Shown here: positions 1-8,590 of the stretch, piece after piece
Numbering within the stretch: position 1 is the stretch's first letter
Layout: every line of letters starts with the position of its first letter
Source of the DNA: DATFDN01 sp963767645
Lineage (GTDB): Bacteria; Pseudomonadota; Alphaproteobacteria; Acetobacterales; Acetobacteraceae
Assembly (NCBI GenBank): GCA_963767645.1
Contig: CAVYEW010000008.1
Coordinates: 372,001 to 436,000 of the forward strand
Direction: 5' to 3'
DNA length: 64,000 bases
Notes under the pieces: generated by a model
Databases searched by the model: none
What the model saw: only the letters and a program-made list of their open reading frames with translations
Told to the model about the DNA's origin: nothing
Made by a program: the position numbers and the translations under genes

Positions 1-715
1 ACCACGCCGCCACCGTCGCCCCGCCATAGACGGCGCCGAGCGCGGCCGCGGCGTTGCCGTCGATGGAGATGCGCTCGCCCACGGCGTCCGCATGCCGGAT
101 GCGCAGTCCGATCGGGCATTCGAGATGATTGAGCGCGTAATCCCGGCCCATGTGCAGCGCGTGCAGGTTCGCGCCGATCAGCTTCTCCTTGCCGCGGAAC
201 TGCTCGCCGAGCAGCGCCTCCACCGCGGAGAGGTCGATGTCGAGCAGCGCCGAGAGCGCGCCAACATAGATGATATTCTTGAACAGCTGACGCTGTCGCG
301 GGTCGCTGTACTCGCGGTTGCACAGCTCGGTCAGCGGCATGCCGATGACCACGATGTCGGGCCGGAATTTCGACGCCGGCAGGGGCTTGGTCGAATCGTA
401 GAACAGATAGCCGCCCGGCTCGATCGAGCGCACATCCTGGTCCCAGGTCTGCGGGTTCATCTGGACCATCAGGTCGACCCCGCCGCGCGCGCCGAGATAC
501 CCGGCCTCCGAGACCCGGATCTCGTACCAGGTCGGCAGCCCCTGGATGTTCGAGGGGAATATGTTGCGCGGCGCCACCGGCACGCCCATCCGCAGAATCG
601 ACTTGGCGAACAGCGTGTTGGCGCTGGCCGAGCCCGAGCCGTTGACGTTCGCCAGCTTGATGACGAAGTCGTTGACCCGTTGCAGGCCCTGGGCGCGTGT
701 CAGCGATTGCAGCAT
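1..715 (-). CDS. korA: 2-oxoacid:acceptor oxidoreductase, KorA-type alpha subunit (N-terminal part, runs off the left edge)
   Basis: About 238 residues are visible. The protein opens with the gamma-type domain found at the N-terminus of fused alpha subunits of 2-oxoglutarate (or other 2-oxoacid) ferredoxin oxidoreductases: VNGSGSASANTLFAKSILRMG, then NIFPSNIQGLPTWYEIR and GARGGVDLMVQMNP. Such enzymes oxidatively decarboxylate a 2-oxoacid to an acyl-CoA and pass electrons to ferredoxin. The start at 715 overlaps the end of the upstream gene by 16 bp, so the two are probably translationally coupled; that neighbour is a flavoprotein with ferredoxin domains and a plausible electron partner. The beta subunit would lie beyond the edge. 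The exact substrate cannot be told. Confidence 0.8.
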   Translation of the reverse strand, partial: MLQSLTRAQGLQRVNDFVIKLANVNGSGSASANTLFAKSILRMGVPVAPRNIFPSNIQGLPTWYEIRVSEAGYLGARGGVDLMVQMNPQTWDQDVRSIEPGGYLFYDSTKPLPASKFRPDIVVIGMPLTELCNREYSDPRQRQLFKNIIYVGALSALLDIDLSAVEALLGEQFRGKEKLIGANLHALHMGRDYALNHLECPIGLRIRHADAVGERISIDGNAAAALGAVYGGATVAAW

Positions 716-2487
716 GCGTTTTCCGCCTGTGCCACGTCGATGAGGAATTTCTGCATGTCCCACGCCCCGGTAGGGCAGCGTTCGGCGCACAGCCCGCAAT
801 GCAGGCAGACGTCCTCGTCCTTGACCATCACCCGCCCGGTCTTGAGCGCGCCGGACACGTACAGCGCCTGGGTCAGGTTATGTGCCGGCGCACTCAGCCG
901 GCCGCGCAGGTCCGGCTCATCGCCGTTGATGACGAAGCTGATGCAGTCCTCGGGGCAGATATCGACGCAGGCGTCGCACTCGATGCACAGCGCGTCGGAG
1001 AACACGGTCTGGACGTCGCAGTTCAGGCAGCGCTCCGCCTCCTTGTACGCCAGCCGGTCATCATAGCCGAGTTCGACCTCGGCGGTGATGTCGCGCAGCG
1101 CCACCGCCTTGTCGCGATGCGGAACGGCATAGCGCAGGTCGGGCGTGATGTCGTTGTCGTAGCTCCACTCGTGGATGCCCATCTTCTGGCTGACCAGCGT
1201 GACCATCGGCGGCGGTCTATCGCGCACGTCCTCGCCGGAGCAGAACTTATGGATGGAGATCGCCGCCTGATGGCCGTGCGCTACCGCCCAGATGATGTTC
1301 TTCGGACCGAAGGCCGCGTCGCCGCCGAAGAACACCTTCGGGTTGGTGGACTGCATCGTGCTCTGGTCAACCACGGGCATGTTCCACTCATCGAAGGCAA
1401 GTCCGATGTCCCGCTCGATCCAGGGAAACGCATTCTGCTGCCCGATCGCCACCAGCACGTCGTCGCAAGGGATGTGCTGCTCCGGCTCACCCGCCGGAAC
1501 CAGCCGCCGGCGTCCCTTGGCGTCGTACTCGGCCTTTACCCTCTCAAAGCTGACGCCGGTCAGCTTTCCGCTCTCATGGGTGAAGGATTTGGGCACCAGA
1601 TAGTTCAGGATCGGGATATCCTCGCCGATCGCGTCTTCCTTCTCCCATGGCGAGGCCTTCATCTCGTCGAAGCCGGAACGGACCACCACTTTGACATCCT
1701 CGCCGCCGAGCCGGCGCGCGGTCCGGCAGCAATCCATCGCCGTGTTGCCGCCGCCGAGAACGACCACGCGCCTGCCGATCCGTTCGATGTGGCCGAACGA
1801 GACCGAGGACAGCCAATCGATGCCGATATGGATGTTGTCTGCCGCCTCCGTCCGGCCGGGGATGTCGAGATCGCGCCCGCGCGGTGCGCCGGAGCCGACG
1901 AAGATCGCGTCGAAATCCTGCCCGAGGAGAGCCTTCAAACTGTCCACGCGCTGGCCGAGGCGCATCTCGGGTCCGAGACCGGCGATATAGCCCACCTCCT
2001 CGTCGATGACGCTTTCGGGCAGCCGGAAGCGAGGGATCTGGCTGCGGATCATGCCGCCGCCCCGCGTATCGCCGTCGAACACCACGCACTCATAGCCGAT
2101 CACCGCCAGATCGCGGGCCACGGTGAGCGAAGCAGGGCCGGCACCGACCAGGGCGATCCGCTTGCCGTTGCGCGTATGGGGCCGAAGCGGCAGACGTCCC
2201 TCGATATCGCCCTTGTAGTCGGCTGCCACCCGCTTCAGCCGGCAGATCGCTACCGGCTCCTCCTCGACGCGGCCGCGGCGACAGGCCGGCTCGCAGGGCC
2301 GATCGCAGGTGCGGCCCAGAATGCCGGGAAAGACGTTCGACTTCCAGTTGACCATATATGCGTCAGCGTAGCGCCGCGCGGCAATCAGCCGGATGTATTC
2401 GGGTACCGGCGTATGAGCCGGGCAGGCATATTGGCAATCTACGACCTTGTGGAAATACTCCGGGTCGCGGATATCGGTAGACTGCAA
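700..2487 (-). CDS. GltD-like FAD/NAD(P) oxidoreductase with C-terminal 2[4Fe-4S] ferredoxin domain
   Basis: The 595-aa protein resembles the small subunit of glutamate synthase. Its N-terminal cysteine region (CQYACPAHTPVPEY, then CDRPCEPACRRG) should bind Fe-S clusters. An FAD-binding GAGPASLTVARDLA follows near residue 115, and a second nucleotide fold GGGNTAMDCCRTARRLGG lies near residue 245. The last ~110 residues hold two ferredoxin motifs, CIECDACVDICPEDC and CLHCGLCAERCP. Such proteins move electrons between NAD(P)H and ferredoxin-dependent partners. It lies directly upstream of, and overlaps, korA, so the inferred role is electron transfer to or from the 2-oxoacid oxidoreductase. Glutamate synthase itself is unlikely because no gltB is present. 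Confidence 0.85.
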   Translation of the reverse strand: MQSTDIRDPEYFHKVVDCQYACPAHTPVPEYIRLIAARRYADAYMVNWKSNVFPGILGRTCDRPCEPACRRGRVEEEPVAICRLKRVAADYKGDIEGRLPLRPHTRNGKRIALVGAGPASLTVARDLAVIGYECVVFDGDTRGGGMIRSQIPRFRLPESVIDEEVGYIAGLGPEMRLGQRVDSLKALLGQDFDAIFVGSGAPRGRDLDIPGRTEAADNIHIGIDWLSSVSFGHIERIGRRVVVLGGGNTAMDCCRTARRLGGEDVKVVVRSGFDEMKASPWEKEDAIGEDIPILNYLVPKSFTHESGKLTGVSFERVKAEYDAKGRRRLVPAGEPEQHIPCDDVLVAIGQQNAFPWIERDIGLAFDEWNMPVVDQSTMQSTNPKVFFGGDAAFGPKNIIWAVAHGHQAAISIHKFCSGEDVRDRPPPMVTLVSQKMGIHEWSYDNDITPDLRYAVPHRDKAVALRDITAEVELGYDDRLAYKEAERCLNCDVQTVFSDALCIECDACVDICPEDCISFVINGDEPDLRGRLSAPAHNLTQALYVSGALKTGRVMVKDEDVCLHCGLCAERCPTGAWDMQKFLIDVAQAENACCNR

Positions 2488-2604
2488 GTGTGAACGCTCC
2501 TATCCCTGGCGCGGGGCGTTCTTCTGCGCTCCCGGCCGACACGGCGTCAATGCACCCTAATTAGAAAGACCGTGGGCTTCAATCTTGACGTCGGTCCGGC
2601 GCGG

Positions 2605-5007
2605 TCAGGGTCCTTTCGGGACGGCCTTGGTGCCGATCACGCCGGCTTCCGCCAGCCGCGCCAGCTCCGCCCCCGCGAGACCGAGAAGCTTCCCGAGAAC
2701 CTGCTCGTTGTGCTGGCCCAGTGTCGGTGAGGGCCGGACCAGCGGGTAGGGCGCTTGTCCTTCACGGAACGGGGCAGCCGCATGAAGGTGGCGGCCCATG
2801 AAGGGATTGTCAGCCTCACGCCAGAACCCGCGAGCCAATAGATGCGGGTCTTGCGTAAGCGCCAGCGGGGTCCGTGACGCACCGGCCGCGATATGCGCTT
2901 CCTGCAACTCAGCCATTGCCTGATCGGCGGTTCGAGCCCCGGCCCAGAGCCCGATTGCGGCCTCGATCTCGTCCGCGCAGGCGTGGCGCGCGAGCCTGTC
3001 CAGACCAGCGAGATCCGGACGGTGGATGAGGCCGCAGAGCCGCCGCCACTCCGCATTGCCGGTGACGGTGAGGACGATCCATGCATCCTCGCCGGCGCAG
3101 CGGAACGCGCCTTGCGGAACATGGACCGGGTGGCGGTTGCCGAGCCGGCGAGGGATCTCGCCCAGCGCCGACTGCGCGATAAGCGCCGGAGCCACCATCG
3201 GCATCATGCATTCCACCTGCGACAGATCGATCAGTTGGCCGAGGCCGGTGCGCTTGCGGTGGATGAGCGCGATCAGCAGCGCCGCGGCGGCGTTGTAACC
3301 CCCGATCGGGTCGCCATAGGCGGTGTGGTTCATCGTCGGCGGATCATGCGGAAAGCCGGTCAGCGTCGGCAGGCCGGATGCCTGTTCCAGCGTGGAACCA
3401 TAAGCCCGGCAGGTGCTCCAAGCGTTGCCGGTGCCGAAGGCGGGCATGGAGACCATGACCAAGTCGGGGCGTACGGCGCGCAAAGCCTCATAGCCGAGGC
3501 CAAGCTTCGGCAGCACCTCCACCGAGTAGTTCTCGACCACTGCATCGGCACCGGCGACGAGTTGCTTGAGGAGGTGCTTTCCGTCCTCGGTCGTGAGATC
3601 CAGCGTCACACCAAGCTTGTTGCGGTTCATGATGTGATACCAGTAGCTCTTCTCGTAGAGCTTCTGCTCGAAGAACGCGGCACGCTTGTCGGTGCCGCGC
3701 CACCAGTCCGGGTACTGGCACGCCTCCACCTTGATGACCTCCGCGCCGAGATCAGCCATGTGGCGCGTCGCCGAAGGGCCGGCCCAGCCCATCGTAAGAT
3801 CGATGATGCGAACCCCGCTCAGCGGGCCATCGCAGCCGGCCGCCAGGCCGGGCGAGGGAGGCAGGACGCTTTCTGCGCTGCTCCAGCCGCCTGCGTGGGT
3901 GCCGGCGAGCGGCGCCGTTCCACCGCGACGCGGCGGGGTTTGCGTCAGGCGCTGGGGCAGAACCTGCGCCTCGAAGCACGCGGCGCCGATGCGTACGGGG
4001 GCGAAGACGCCGCGCTCGCGGTGGATCGACTGCCGCAGCAGCTCGCCCATCATCGGCACGATGCAGAGCGGCAGCTTGTGGCGTAGGCCGAGCTGGAACC
4101 AATCCTCCGCCGTGCGTGTCGCCAGGATCGGCGCGAAGATCGCATCCAGCTCGTCGGCACGAGTGATGCGATCGACATTGACGCTGAAGCGCGATGCCTC
4201 GGCCAATTCCGGCCGGCCGAGCATCGTGCAGAACTCCTGCCATTGCGCCGGCGTGACCACGGTGACGCCGAGCAGTCCGTGCTTCGTCGGATAGATAGTG
4301 ACCGGGTAGTTGCGCCCGAACCAATTCACTCCGTTGCGCCGGCGGCCGAGGCCGGAGAGGGCGACCGCGGTCTCGTATTCCGAGATGGTGGCGAGCGCTT
4401 CGTGGGTGCTGACCTCGAAGCGGCGGCTGCCGCGCTCGCGGCTATACAGGCCGGATGCAGCCGCAATGAAGGCCGCCAAGCCGGCAACGATGCCGGCCTG
4501 CCCGTCCGGGCTGGCAAGGATCGGCGGCCCATCGACGGGGCCCACCAGATTCACCAGCCCGGCGAGCGCGCGCGCCGTCGCGTCGGAGGCCGCGAAGTCC
4601 CGGTACGGGCCGCTTTCGCCGAACCACGACAGCGCGACGACGGTCAGGCCAGGATTGGTGGTGCGTAGATGCTGATGTGTGAGCGCACCACTCTCCATTT
4701 CGGTGCGCGGGCGTGCATCTAGCAGCAGGTCGGCACATTCGAGCAGCGCCCGGATGCGCATCTCGTCGGCGATGACGCTGTGCTTGTTCGTGTTCAGCCA
4801 AGCGAAGGTGCCGCTCTCCATCCCGTCGTTGCCGGCGTCCAGCAGCGGCGGGACGGCGCGGCGCGAATCGCCACCCGTAGGCTCGATCTTGATGACATCC
4901 GCGCCGAAATCGGCGAATAGCTTGCCGCAATACTCAAGTCCGGCATCGCTGCCGATTTCCAGGACGCGCAGACCCGCGAGCGGCATGGATGCGGCTTCCT
5001 CCTGCAT
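2605..5007 (-). CDS. Tandem-domain family III CoA transferase (CaiB/BaiF)
   Basis: The 800 residues are two CaiB/BaiF domains in series. The first begins LAGLRVLEIGSDAGLEYCGK and the second, near residue 395, LSGVRIIDLTMGWAGPSATR. Each keeps an aspartate at the place of the catalytic Asp of formyl-CoA transferase (ASPDGQAG, about D168, and YGDPIGGYN in the second half), so both halves may be active. Family III enzymes move CoA between carboxylic acids. The gene follows the carboxyltransferase gene by 6 bp and shares its operon, suggesting activation of an organic acid feeding acyl-CoA metabolism. The substrate is unknown. A second possible start (MPLAGL) lies seven codons in. Confidence 0.85.
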   Translation of the reverse strand: MQEEAASMPLAGLRVLEIGSDAGLEYCGKLFADFGADVIKIEPTGGDSRRAVPPLLDAGNDGMESGTFAWLNTNKHSVIADEMRIRALLECADLLLDARPRTEMESGALTHQHLRTTNPGLTVVALSWFGESGPYRDFAASDATARALAGLVNLVGPVDGPPILASPDGQAGIVAGLAAFIAAASGLYSRERGSRRFEVSTHEALATISEYETAVALSGLGRRRNGVNWFGRNYPVTIYPTKHGLLGVTVVTPAQWQEFCTMLGRPELAEASRFSVNVDRITRADELDAIFAPILATRTAEDWFQLGLRHKLPLCIVPMMGELLRQSIHRERGVFAPVRIGAACFEAQVLPQRLTQTPPRRGGTAPLAGTHAGGWSSAESVLPPSPGLAAGCDGPLSGVRIIDLTMGWAGPSATRHMADLGAEVIKVEACQYPDWWRGTDKRAAFFEQKLYEKSYWYHIMNRNKLGVTLDLTTEDGKHLLKQLVAGADAVVENYSVEVLPKLGLGYEALRAVRPDLVMVSMPAFGTGNAWSTCRAYGSTLEQASGLPTLTGFPHDPPTMNHTAYGDPIGGYNAAAALLIALIHRKRTGLGQLIDLSQVECMMPMVAPALIAQSALGEIPRRLGNRHPVHVPQGAFRCAGEDAWIVLTVTGNAEWRRLCGLIHRPDLAGLDRLARHACADEIEAAIGLWAGARTADQAMAELQEAHIAAGASRTPLALTQDPHLLARGFWREADNPFMGRHLHAAAPFREGQAPYPLVRPSPTLGQHNEQVLGKLLGLAGAELARLAEAGVIGTKAVPKGP

Positions 5008-5013
5008 CGCTGG

Positions 5014-6597
5014 CTAGGGTCGCATCGTGAAGGACGACAAGCCCGGCTGCCGCAGCGGGGCCGCCATGTTGGCGAATTCGCAGAGCAGCGGCCGCGTGTC
5101 GCGCGGATCGATGATCTCCTCGACCAGGAACGCCTCGGCCGATCGGAACGGCGAGCGCAGCGCCTCCAGCCGTTCTTCGATCTCGGCAAGCCTCGCCGCC
5201 GGGTCCGGTGCGGCTTCAATCTCCGCGCGGTAGGCCGCTTCCACCCCGCCTTCCAGCGGCAGCGATCCCCAGTTGCCCGAGGGCCAAGCGTAGCGGAGGG
5301 CGAGCTGCGTGTGCGGCACATGCGCCCCGCCGCCGACGCCGAACACATTGCGCACCAGCACCGCGCACCAGGGCACGGTGGATTGGTGGATGGCGCTGAT
5401 GGCCGTGACCGCCTCGCGCATTGTGCCAGTGGCCTCCGCCTCCAGTCCTACCGCGAAGCCGAAGCAATCCACCAGATGCACGACAGGCAGATGGAAGGTC
5501 TGCGCCAGATCGACGAAGCGCCGGACCTTGCGCGAGGCGGTGGCGTTCCACGCGCCGCCGCCGAACAGCGGATCGCCGGCCAGGACCGCGACGGGCCAGC
5601 CGTCGAGCCGGGCAAGGCCGGTGATGATGGCCCGACCGAAGCCGCGCGATATCTCGAAGAACGAGCCGCGATCAACCACGGCATCAATGATCCGGCGCAT
5701 CTGGTACGCCTTGCGCCGGTCGCGCGGCACGGCGGAGATCAGACCGGCCTCGCGCCGATCCACCGGATCGGTGCAGTGGGCGCGCGGCGGCAGCTCGAAG
5801 ACCGAGCTTGGCAGGAAGGACAGGAACCGCCGCGCCTGCGCCAAGGCCTCGTCCTCGGTATCCACGGCATCGTCCACCGTGCCGGCGGCCACCTGCACCT
5901 GGTATCCGCCAAGCTCCTGCTTGCTGCGGGTCTCGCCCAGCCGCTCGACCACGGGCGGGCCGGCGACGAACACCGCCGAGAGATCCTTGACCATGAGCGC
6001 ATAATGGGAGGCCGCGAGGCGGGCCGCGCCCAGTCCCGCCACCGAGCCGAGCCCGAGCGCCACCACCGGAACCAGACCCATGTTGACGGCGCAGAGCGCA
6101 AGTCCCGAACTGGACTCGATCCCGCCCGGCAGATTGGCGTGGCCGCGCGTCTCGATCGTCTTGACCGAGCCGCCGCCGCCCGAGCCCTCGATCAGTCGGA
6201 TCAGCGGCAGGCGGTACTCGGCAGCCATGCGCTCCGGCATCTGGTACTTCTCGCGGATCGAGGCATCGGCCGAGCCGCCGCGCACGGTGAAGTCGTCGCC
6301 GAACACGACCACCGGGCGGTCGTCGATCAGACCCCGGCCGAAGACGCCGTTGGCCGGCGTGAACGAGGCGATCCGGCCTTCGACATCGTAACGGGCCTCG
6401 CCCGCGATGGAGCCGAGTTCAAGGAAGCTGCCGGGATCGAGCAAGCGGTCGATCCGCTCCCGGACGGTGAGCCGGCCGGCGCCATGCTGCCGGGCGACCC
6501 GCTCCGCCCCGCCCATCGCGCATGCCAGCGCCCTGCGCTGCGCAAGTTCGTCCAGCTCCGGCTGCCAGCCGGTTGTCTGCGGGCGCGTATCGGGCAT
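5014..6597 (-). CDS. Acyl-CoA carboxylase carboxyltransferase (beta) subunit
   Basis: The 527-aa protein has the usual length and layout of propionyl-/methylcrotonyl-CoA carboxylase beta subunits: an N-terminal crotonase-like half (VRERIDRLLDPGSFLELGS, IEGSGGGGSVKTIETRG) and a C-terminal half (RRIIDAVVDRGSFFEI, then the AVEAEATGTMREAVTA-type region). It transfers carboxyl from biotin to an acyl-CoA. No biotin carboxylase or biotin carrier gene lies in the window, so the partner must be encoded elsewhere. It is the first gene of an operon with the tandem CoA transferase and is divergent from the luciferase-like gene. The substrate acyl group cannot be assigned. Confidence 0.85.
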   Translation of the reverse strand: MPDTRPQTTGWQPELDELAQRRALACAMGGAERVARQHGAGRLTVRERIDRLLDPGSFLELGSIAGEARYDVEGRIASFTPANGVFGRGLIDDRPVVVFGDDFTVRGGSADASIREKYQMPERMAAEYRLPLIRLIEGSGGGGSVKTIETRGHANLPGGIESSSGLALCAVNMGLVPVVALGLGSVAGLGAARLAASHYALMVKDLSAVFVAGPPVVERLGETRSKQELGGYQVQVAAGTVDDAVDTEDEALAQARRFLSFLPSSVFELPPRAHCTDPVDRREAGLISAVPRDRRKAYQMRRIIDAVVDRGSFFEISRGFGRAIITGLARLDGWPVAVLAGDPLFGGGAWNATASRKVRRFVDLAQTFHLPVVHLVDCFGFAVGLEAEATGTMREAVTAISAIHQSTVPWCAVLVRNVFGVGGGAHVPHTQLALRYAWPSGNWGSLPLEGGVEAAYRAEIEAAPDPAARLAEIEERLEALRSPFRSAEAFLVEEIIDPRDTRPLLCEFANMAAPLRQPGLSSFTMRP

Positions 6598-6689
6598 GAT
6601 CGGGAGGCTCGCGTGGGAGTTCTACCTTACCAGCTTTCGCCAGATGGGCGCAGCTCGGACTCGCCGCCTGAGCCGGTGGAGGAATGGCG

Positions 6690-7640
6690 ATGGAGATCGG
6701 GTTCAACCTGCCGAATAGCGGCGCTTTTGTCGATCCGACGGTGATGGCGCGCATCGCGCGCGAGGGCGAAGCACTCGGCTACGACTACCTGACGCTGACC
6801 GATCATGTCGTACTTCCCGATGCCGACGCGCCGGGATATCCGTATTCCGAGACCGGGGAGTTCCTCTCCGGCACCCCGACGGTCCGCCACGAGCTGCTGA
6901 CCGCCGTCGCCTGGGTAGCGGCCAAGACCGAGCGCATCCGGCTGGTCACGGCGGTCCTGGTCGTGCCGCACCGTCCGGCGGTGCTGGCAGCCAAGATGCT
7001 GGCGAGCATCGACGTGCTATCGGGCGGGCGGCTGGTGGTAGGCGTCGGCGCCGGCTGGCTGAAGGCGGAGTTCGACGCCGTGGTCGGCACGCCATTCGCG
7101 GAACGCGGGGCCGTGACTGACGAATATCTGCTCGCCTTTCGCGCGCTGTGGACCGAGCGGCGGCCCCGCTTCGACGCGAAGTATTCGCGTTTCGGCAATA
7201 TCGTGCTGGAGCCGAAGCCGGCGCAATCGCCGCACCCGCCGATCTGGGTGGGCGGCGAGAGCCCGCCGGCGCTGCGGCGCGCCGCGCGGCTCGGTGATGC
7301 TTGGTATCCGATCGGCACCAATCGCGCCCATCCGCTCGACTCGCTCGCGCGGCTGCGGGCCGGCATCGCGCGACTGCGCAAGCTCGCCGCCGATACCGGG
7401 CGCGACCCGGCCGGTCTCGGCGTGGTCTATCGTGTCAAGCGTCTCGGGCAAGGCGTGCCGGCGCAGGCCGGAGACGGCGAGCGGCGGCTTTTCTCGGGCG
7501 CCGATGCCGACATCCTGGCCGACCTGCGCGCGCTGCGCGAAATTGGCGTCACCGGGTTGGACGTGGACATTGAGCGGGAGGACGCGCACGCTTCGCTCGC
7601 TGAACTGCGGCGGCTACGGGAGCTGTTGGCAAAGGCTTAG
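6690..7640 (+). CDS. LLM-class (luciferase-like) oxidoreductase, TIGR03619-type
   Basis: The 316-aa protein is a luciferase-like TIM barrel: MEIGFNLPNSG at the start, YDYLTLTDHVVLP, then SGGRLVVGVGAGWLKAEFDA, which is typical of the family, and PPIWVGGESPPALRRAARL near residue 190. Members use reduced flavin or F420; in a proteobacterium FMNH2 is the more likely cofactor. A GGAGGA at 6678-6683 sits 6 nt before the ATG at 6690, which makes that start better than the ATG at 6684 that almost touches the ribosome site. It is divergent from the carboxylase/CoA-transferase operon and may serve the same pathway. The substrate is unknown. Confidence 0.8.
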   Translation: MEIGFNLPNSGAFVDPTVMARIAREGEALGYDYLTLTDHVVLPDADAPGYPYSETGEFLSGTPTVRHELLTAVAWVAAKTERIRLVTAVLVVPHRPAVLAAKMLASIDVLSGGRLVVGVGAGWLKAEFDAVVGTPFAERGAVTDEYLLAFRALWTERRPRFDAKYSRFGNIVLEPKPAQSPHPPIWVGGESPPALRRAARLGDAWYPIGTNRAHPLDSLARLRAGIARLRKLAADTGRDPAGLGVVYRVKRLGQGVPAQAGDGERRLFSGADADILADLRALREIGVTGLDVDIEREDAHASLAELRRLRELLAKA

Positions 7641-7683
7641 CCCTTGCCGGAGCTGTCCTCGGACGTTAATGAGGCGCGGCCGA

Positions 7684-7757
7684 GCGGGTGTAGTTCAATG
7701 GTAGAACGGCAGCCTTCCAAGCTGCTCACGGGGGTTCGATTCCCCTCGCCCGCTCCA
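7684..7757 (+). tRNA. tRNA-Gly (anticodon UCC), CCA encoded
   Basis: The acceptor stem gcgggtg (7684-7690) pairs with cgcccgc (7747-7753), with one G-U pair. The D-arm region is tagttcaatggtagaac, the anticodon loop within gccttccaagc shows TCC, and the T-arm is ggggttcgattcccc. A discriminator base and genomic CCA (7755-7757) complete the 74-nt gene. Confidence 0.96.
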
Positions 7758-7781
7758 ATCGCAGCGATTCCGAGTGGCGGT

Positions 7782-8501
7782 GTGGAGGCAATTGACGTCG
7801 TATGGAGCACAGCCGGCTTGGTGGCGAGCGTTGCGCTTCCAGTTGGGTGGCAAAATCTCGGGAAGCGCTCGTCCCTTGCTAGCTTCTTCATTGGTGCCGC
7901 CCCGCTTATCGGGACGGAGCTGTGGTGGGCGATGGCGACCGATTCGTCCAGGTGGAGCCGGTTGACGGTTGCGGGTGGGGTTGGCGCCTTTTGCGGTGCT
8001 GTTATCCTGATGGGCGCCACGGAGCTATTCCATAGTATGTCTAATAATCCAAGATTTCGATTCTCGACCGATAAGCGGCCTGTCGCAAACGATCAACCCG
8101 CATCGCCAAACGTTACAGGATCAGGAACCACTGTTGTCTCAATTGGACAATCTGGCGGTGTGACCACCGGTACATATGTTAACCAGGCGGTAATGCCGGA
8201 ATTGCGGGTGATAGGGAGAAGCGGTCAGCGAAACAGTGATGGTACCTACACAACGACCGTCGACGTATTGGTGGTTGCGTCGGTGACGCCGGCCAATGTG
8301 AATATCCAAATGCAGGCTGCTGACCTCCTAGATGTTAGGATCATTCCGCCAGCCAGGAACGGATTTGCGACAATTAGACTAGCCGACGTTGTAAAGACCC
8401 GGAGTTCCTATTCAGCAAACATTTTGAATCCCTATGGACAATATGCTTTCCTCATTCGGACGGCTAATGAGACGCCGATTAACCTTTCCTCCCACTTTTA
8501 G
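7782..8501 (+). CDS. Hypothetical membrane-anchored protein, AT-richer than its surroundings
   Basis: An open frame follows the tRNA-Gly. A GTG at 7782 gives 239 residues; any earlier start would run into the tRNA. The N-terminal ~85 residues look like two or three membrane segments (TAGLVASVALPVGW, SSLASFFIGAAPLIG, GGVGAFCGAVILMGATELF). The remainder is a soluble part rich in Ser, Thr and Val, probably beta-structured. I recognise no family. Base composition drops clearly towards the 3' end and in the ~90 bp after it. A foreign gene just behind a tRNA 3' end is a common sign of past integration, but no integrase and no repeated tRNA 3' end were found. Confidence 0.5.
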   Translation: MEAIDVVWSTAGLVASVALPVGWQNLGKRSSLASFFIGAAPLIGTELWWAMATDSSRWSRLTVAGGVGAFCGAVILMGATELFHSMSNNPRFRFSTDKRPVANDQPASPNVTGSGTTVVSIGQSGGVTTGTYVNQAVMPELRVIGRSGQRNSDGTYTTTVDVLVVASVTPANVNIQMQAADLLDVRIIPPARNGFATIRLADVVKTRSSYSANILNPYGQYAFLIRTANETPINLSSHF

Positions 8502-8590
8502 GCGTCGATTTCATTCCCTATATAGTTGTGTAAGTGATAATAGTTTCAATTTCATCCGTCAACGGCTCCGAATTGTGCAATTCACGACAT

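Noticed and set aside
697..2493. Long open frame on the plus strand opposite the GltD-like gene
   Set aside because: It is the antisense of a clear Fe-S flavoprotein; its protein has His/Asp/Arg-rich shadow composition and no motif. Such frames are common in GC-rich DNA.
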